Of a DNA stretch of 64,000 bases, positions 61,057 to 64,000 are shown one piece after another. Origin of the DNA: Choricystis sp. odSpoLacu1 (taxonomy: Eukaryota; Chlorophyta; Trebouxiophyceae); the NCBI GenBank assembly GCA_958009055.1, contig OY253653.1, forward strand, positions 186,001 to 250,000, read 5' to 3'. Position numbers and translations under genes: made by a program. The notes beneath the pieces are model-generated. The model saw only the letters and a list, made by a program, of their open reading frames with translations. It was not told the origin of the DNA and ran no database searches. Numbering within the stretch: the stretch's first letter is position 1; every line of letters starts with the position of its first letter.

Positions 61057-62440
61057 TCACGCCTGCTGCCCAGGCCACAGGCACGTCAGCGGGATCGTCA
61101 CCCCCTGCACATCCACCGTCTTGGGCACGTGGCACACCCCAATGTTGTGGGTCCAGTTCTGGGCAAACGGGTTGGACAGGTGGGCGGCCAGGTTGGCGAG
61201 CGGGCCCTCGCCCGTCGCCTGCGCTTGCAGGATGAACCCAGCAAACGCGATCATGGCCAGGCGCCCATTCTTGATCTCCTTGGTCTGCAGCTCCTTGAAG
61301 TTGCCTTTTGAGAAGCCGAGCGGGTCAAAGATGCCGCCCGGGTACCCCGGCTCCGGGTTGGGCACGCGGTTGCCCTTGAAGATGGGGTCGCCGTTGGCCG
61401 AGCCGTGCTTGCGGATGTCCACCCAGCGCCGCACTTCCACAAAGTGCATCAGCAGAAACTCCCACGCCAGGACGCCCCCCAGGTTGACCTCGCCCGTGGG
61501 CCCGCCAAAGTAGGCGGCTTTGGGCAGGTTTTGGGGGAGGCCGGCTTCATAGAACCAGACGTCGGGCTTGATGATCTCCTGGGCCAGGATGCCGGCCACA
61601 CCCAGCATGGCCCAGCGGCAGTGGACGAGCTCGGCTTGGCGGTGCCTGTGTGAGTGTGGGAAGGGTGGGGAGGAGGGAGGTGAGAAAGAGGAGCCGAAAC
61701 GCAATTAAGGGGAGGGTCGCGTTTTTCGCTCTGCGGGGCGTTGCTGCCCCGATTCCTCTTCCCTCCTCGCTCCCCTGTCGCTCCATCCCCCTTTTCAGCG
61801 CAGTGACTGAAACCAGCTAGCACGCAGGCACGCGCGCACGGAGAGCCAGGCGCGGCGGACGGCACACGAGAGAGTACGTCCGAGCCTCATCCAATTCACG
61901 CCCCTCCCTCCTCTCCTCCAAACTCACCACGCCAGCGCCTTGGGGTCGGAGCCCAGGCCCATGGGGTCGAAGCCGCGGTCGCCGGGCAGCTGGCCGTTGA
62001 GCCAGGCGGGCGGGGCGGCGCCTATGGAAGGAGGGAGGGGGGGGAGCAAAGGGGGTGAGCGCGTGACGACCGAGACGAAACAAAGGTCCGCCGAAAACAC
62101 GACTGCCTGCCCGCGCCGCGCGCCAACCGCGCCCCCAAAGCAGTCACACGGTTTGAGCTGGCGCAGTGGGGGACGTGGCCGGGGGCGGCGGGGGGTGGAC
62201 AGACGGTGGCGACGGTCGGCAACGAACCCCCCACCCCCAATCAAGCCTCAAGATATCGGACCACCCCCGACCGCGCCTGCCGCCTCACTCCCCGCCCCCC
62301 CCGCCTCCACGACGCTCACACCACGTCCACCCCACACACGCACCAGGGAACCACAGGGGGCGGTCGGCAGCGCGCGCCGCGACGGCGCGGCGGGCGGCCA
62401 CCGGACGGAGGGCCGCCTTGTTGACAAGAGCGGAGGCCAT
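61057..62440 (-). CDS. LHCA: Photosystem I chlorophyll a/b-binding protein (LHCA)
   Basis: Thylakoid antenna protein. Three exons (62344-62440, 61928-62021, 61057-61645) join in phase to 259 residues. Transit peptide is about 1-28 ([20 protein letters not shown]), followed by the mature start DRPLWFPG. Helix B has [20 protein letters not shown] with Glu, His and Arg ligands. Helix C is [14 protein letters not shown], and helix A is [39 protein letters not shown] and [17 protein letters not shown] are LHCA-like. The helix-B Chl 603 ligand is His, whereas Asn there is linked to red-shifted chlorophylls in plant LHCA3/4, so this copy does not carry that mark. Exact LHCA number is not assigned. 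Divergent from the oligoribonuclease gene, 163 bp apart. Confidence 0.95.
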
Positions 62441-62603
62441 TGGGAGAAGAAAGGGGGAGGGGAGAGGGAAGAGTGTGTGTGTGTGTGTTCCGAGGCGCGA
62501 AGCAGCGGCGCGTGGGAAGAGAGCGAGGGTTGTGCAGAGAGCGCGGAAAACTCCCTGACCAAAAACGCGGACGCATTCAACCCCCCTCTCTTGCCGCCCC
62601 CCC

Positions 62604-63410
62604 ATGCAGCGCGCTGGCAACGCGTTCGCAGCGCTGGCCCTGGACAGCGATGCCAGTGGCAGCGACGACGGTGACCGCGCTGCCAGCAAGCCCAGCCCGC
62701 CGCCGCCCCCCCCACCCGACGACGACGAGTGGCTGCCCGCGAGCGCGCCCCGCCCCAAGGCCACCAGCGGTGATGACACAACCGCCCTCCACCCCCCGCT
62801 CAAACGCCCCCTCATCTGGCTGGACCTGGAGATGACGGGGCTGGACCCCGCGGTGGATACAATCCTGGAGATTGCGTTGGCAGCGACCGACGGCGACGTC
62901 ACACGAATCGTCGACGGTCCCTCCCTCACCATTGCCGCGTCTGACGCCACCCTGGCCACCATGAATGCGTGGTGTGTGCGGGAGCATGGCGCGTCCGGGT
63001 TGACGGAGGCGTGCCGTGCATCGAGCACGAGCCTGGCGGACGCAGAAGAGGCAGCTCTTTCTTTCATCACCAAGTGTGTGCGAGACGGCGACACCGTCAC
63101 CCTCGCCGGCTCCAGCATCCACGTCGACTACGCGTTTCTGAGGGTGCACATGCCCCGGCTGACGGCCGCCGTGTCCCACCGCCTGGTGGATGTGTCGTCG
63201 GTGGGGGTGCTGGCGCGGCGGTGGCACCCGTCTGTGTTTTACGCGCGCCCTGCGCAGCCGCGCGGGGAGCGGCACAGGGCGGCGGCCGATGTGCGGGCAT
63301 CGATAGCGGAGCTGCAGCACTACAAAAAGTTCATGGTGCGGGGGGTGCGGGAAGCGGCACGGGACGTGGCGAGGGAGTGTCCCAACCGAGGGAAGCAGCA
63401 GCGGGGGTGA
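62604..63410 (+). CDS. ORN: Oligoribonuclease (REXO2/Orn, DEDDh exonuclease)
   Basis: Degrades 2-5-nt RNA fragments to mononucleotides, often in mitochondria and nucleus. Single exon, 268 residues. An N-terminal 65-residue acidic/Pro-rich extension (DSDASGSDDGDR, PPPPPPPDDDEW) precedes the catalytic domain. Exo I is LIWLDLEMTGLDP, with ILEIALAATD after it; Exo II is LAGSSIHVDYAFLRVHMP; Exo III is HRAAADVRASIAELQHYKKF with the DEDDh His and Asp. LVDVSSVGVLARRW matches the family helix after Exo II. It lacks an evident mitochondrial presequence. Confidence 0.94.
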   Translation: MQRAGNAFAALALDSDASGSDDGDRAASKPSPPPPPPPDDDEWLPASAPRPKATSGDDTTALHPPLKRPLIWLDLEMTGLDPAVDTILEIALAATDGDVTRIVDGPSLTIAASDATLATMNAWCVREHGASGLTEACRASSTSLADAEEAALSFITKCVRDGDTVTLAGSSIHVDYAFLRVHMPRLTAAVSHRLVDVSSVGVLARRWHPSVFYARPAQPRGERHRAAADVRASIAELQHYKKFMVRGVREAARDVARECPNRGKQQRG

Positions 63411-63591
63411 GAAGGGAACAAATGAAAAACAAAACGCACTTGCACAGAAAAAAGAATGATCATCACACACCTTTTTTTGTTTCGCTGCCAACCGCCAGCT
63501 CGCATCGTGTCACACACACACACACACGCACACGTGTGTGTGCGACGGCGCGCTTTTAACTGGGAGAGGATCGCCTCCCTCCCTCCACCCG

Positions 63592-64000
63592 ATGCGACGC
63601 CGTGCCCCGCCATCGCCCCCGCCGCGCGCGGGTGGGCGGGTAGGCAAGCCCAGGCACGAGCCCAGGCGATCGGCAGGTGAGTGGTGTGCGGGTGTGAGAT
63701 TGGTGGGGAGGCGTGTGTGCAGCGGGGACCGCGGGCGAGGGAGCCAATGCTCGGTCGGCCGGCACGCCGACCCCCCTCCCTCATCAGCCCCGCTCGCCGC
63801 GCTCGCGACCCTTGCCGCCCTCGCCACCGGCGGTGCCCTCGCCGCCCTCGCCACCGGCGGTGCCCTCGCCGCCCTCGCCTCCTCCCGCCCCCCCCCCCCC
63901 CTGCGCCGCCTGCCGGGGCCTCGCGTGGCGGCCCTGCCCCAGTTTGGGGGGGATTATGCATCCAAAATGCTGTGGGGAACATACAGGTCGGGCGCCTATG
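63592..64000 (+). CDS. GCS1: ER mannosyl-oligosaccharide glucosidase (glucosidase I, GH63), 5' end only
   Basis: Glucosidase I trims the outermost glucose from N-glycans in the ER. Exon 1 is 63592-63676 and exon 2 starts at 63788 and runs off the window. The 85-nt first exon and the second join in phase. An Arg-rich cytosolic tail (MRRRAPPSPPPRAGGRVGK, then PRHEPRRS) precedes a hydrophobic signal anchor made of repeated AALATGGAL. Then PPPPLRRLPGPRVAALPQFG and the GH63 entry sequence KMLWGTYRSGAY follow, close to the plant MLWGTYRP motif. The call rests on that last motif and the type II topology, since the catalytic domain is outside the window. Confidence 0.7.
   Translation, partial: MRRRAPPSPPPRAGGRVGKPRHEPRRSAGEWCAGVRLVGRRVCSGDRGRGSQCSVGRHADPPPSSAPLAALATLAALATGGALAALATGGALAALASSRPPPPLRRLPGPRVAALPQFGGDYASKMLWGTYRSGAY
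63814..63879 (+). repeat. 27-bp tandem repeat, 2.4 copies, in the glucosidase I signal anchor
   Basis: Two perfect 27-bp units (63814-63840, 63841-63867) and a 12-bp start of a third. Each unit encodes AALATGGAL, so copy number changes alter the membrane-anchor length without shifting the frame. Confidence 0.85.

Noticed and set aside
63888..63901. Suspected frame break in the C14 run of the glucosidase I exon
   Set aside because: Careful counting from the splice acceptor at 63787 shows the frame passes through the run into the GH63 motif without any change.
1..64000. tRNA genes, spliceosomal RNAs, CRISPR arrays, transposons
   Set aside because: No cloverleaf with a TTCGA-type loop, no U1/U2/U5/U6 signature, no spaced repeat array, no transposase or reverse transcriptase frame was found by eye.

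Overview
This is a 64 kb stretch of a GC-rich (about two thirds G+C by eye), gene-dense nuclear genome of a photosynthetic eukaryote. A chlorophyll a/b-binding antenna gene, a thylakoid-lumen FKBP of the FKBP20-2 type, a plastid-type pyruvate kinase and DGAT2 enzymes with the plant/algal PHS block in place of the animal HPHG block all point to a small green alga. I cannot name the genus. Most genes have 0-4 introns of roughly 60-550 bp with GT-AG ends, pyrimidine-rich 3' ends and (GT)n/(CA)n simple sequence. I joined exons by hand and kept only splice models whose phases add up to a complete frame. I see no tRNA, rRNA, CRISPR array or recognisable mobile element.

Layout. 1-5 kb: RRP8 rRNA methyltransferase, a three-repeat MYB factor and a small membrane protein. 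5-6.7 kb: no gene seen. 6.7-11.5 kb: three DGAT2-family acyltransferases side by side, two of them divergent from a 143-bp spacer. 11.8-15.7 kb: a NUMOD3-motif protein and a large unknown protein. 16.6-21.7 kb: an SPX-SLC13 phosphate transporter and pyruvate kinase. 21.8-27.6 kb: an adenylation/carrier/beta-propeller protein (AASDH-like), an Ala-rich membrane protein and a HAD pyrimidine-nucleotidase-like enzyme. 27.9-36 kb: LarB-like protein, universal stress protein, ABC-F ATPase, a secreted low-complexity protein and an AAE13/ACSF3-like acyl-CoA synthetase. 36.4-47 kb: Sec14-like lipid transfer protein, TraB-family protein, PRP38B-like splicing factor, RCC1 with a long proline tail, and a receptor-like LRR protein. 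47-48.3 kb: no secure gene. 48.3-55.4 kb: an unknown protein, then TSR2, DCAF13/SOF1 and a CCDC137-like protein (ribosome biogenesis). 55.4-64 kb: an ABC1K kinase, FKBP20-2, Rab escort protein, LHCA antenna, oligoribonuclease, and the 5' end of ER glucosidase I running off the window.

Functional themes are lipid metabolism (three DGAT2, acyl-CoA synthetase, Sec14), small-subunit ribosome assembly (TSR2, DCAF13, CCDC137, with RRP8 nearby) and photosynthesis (ABC1K, FKBP20-2, LHCA). Genes are strikingly often arranged head to head with 110-480 bp between starts.

Eight genes contain one or two reading-frame breaks (ten in total). Most sit in homopolymer G/C runs or (CG)n tracts and are repaired by removing one base or one CG unit. 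Sequencing or assembly indels are the simplest explanation, but this needs an RNA or read check. One break, in the second DGAT2, is a missing base outside any repeat.
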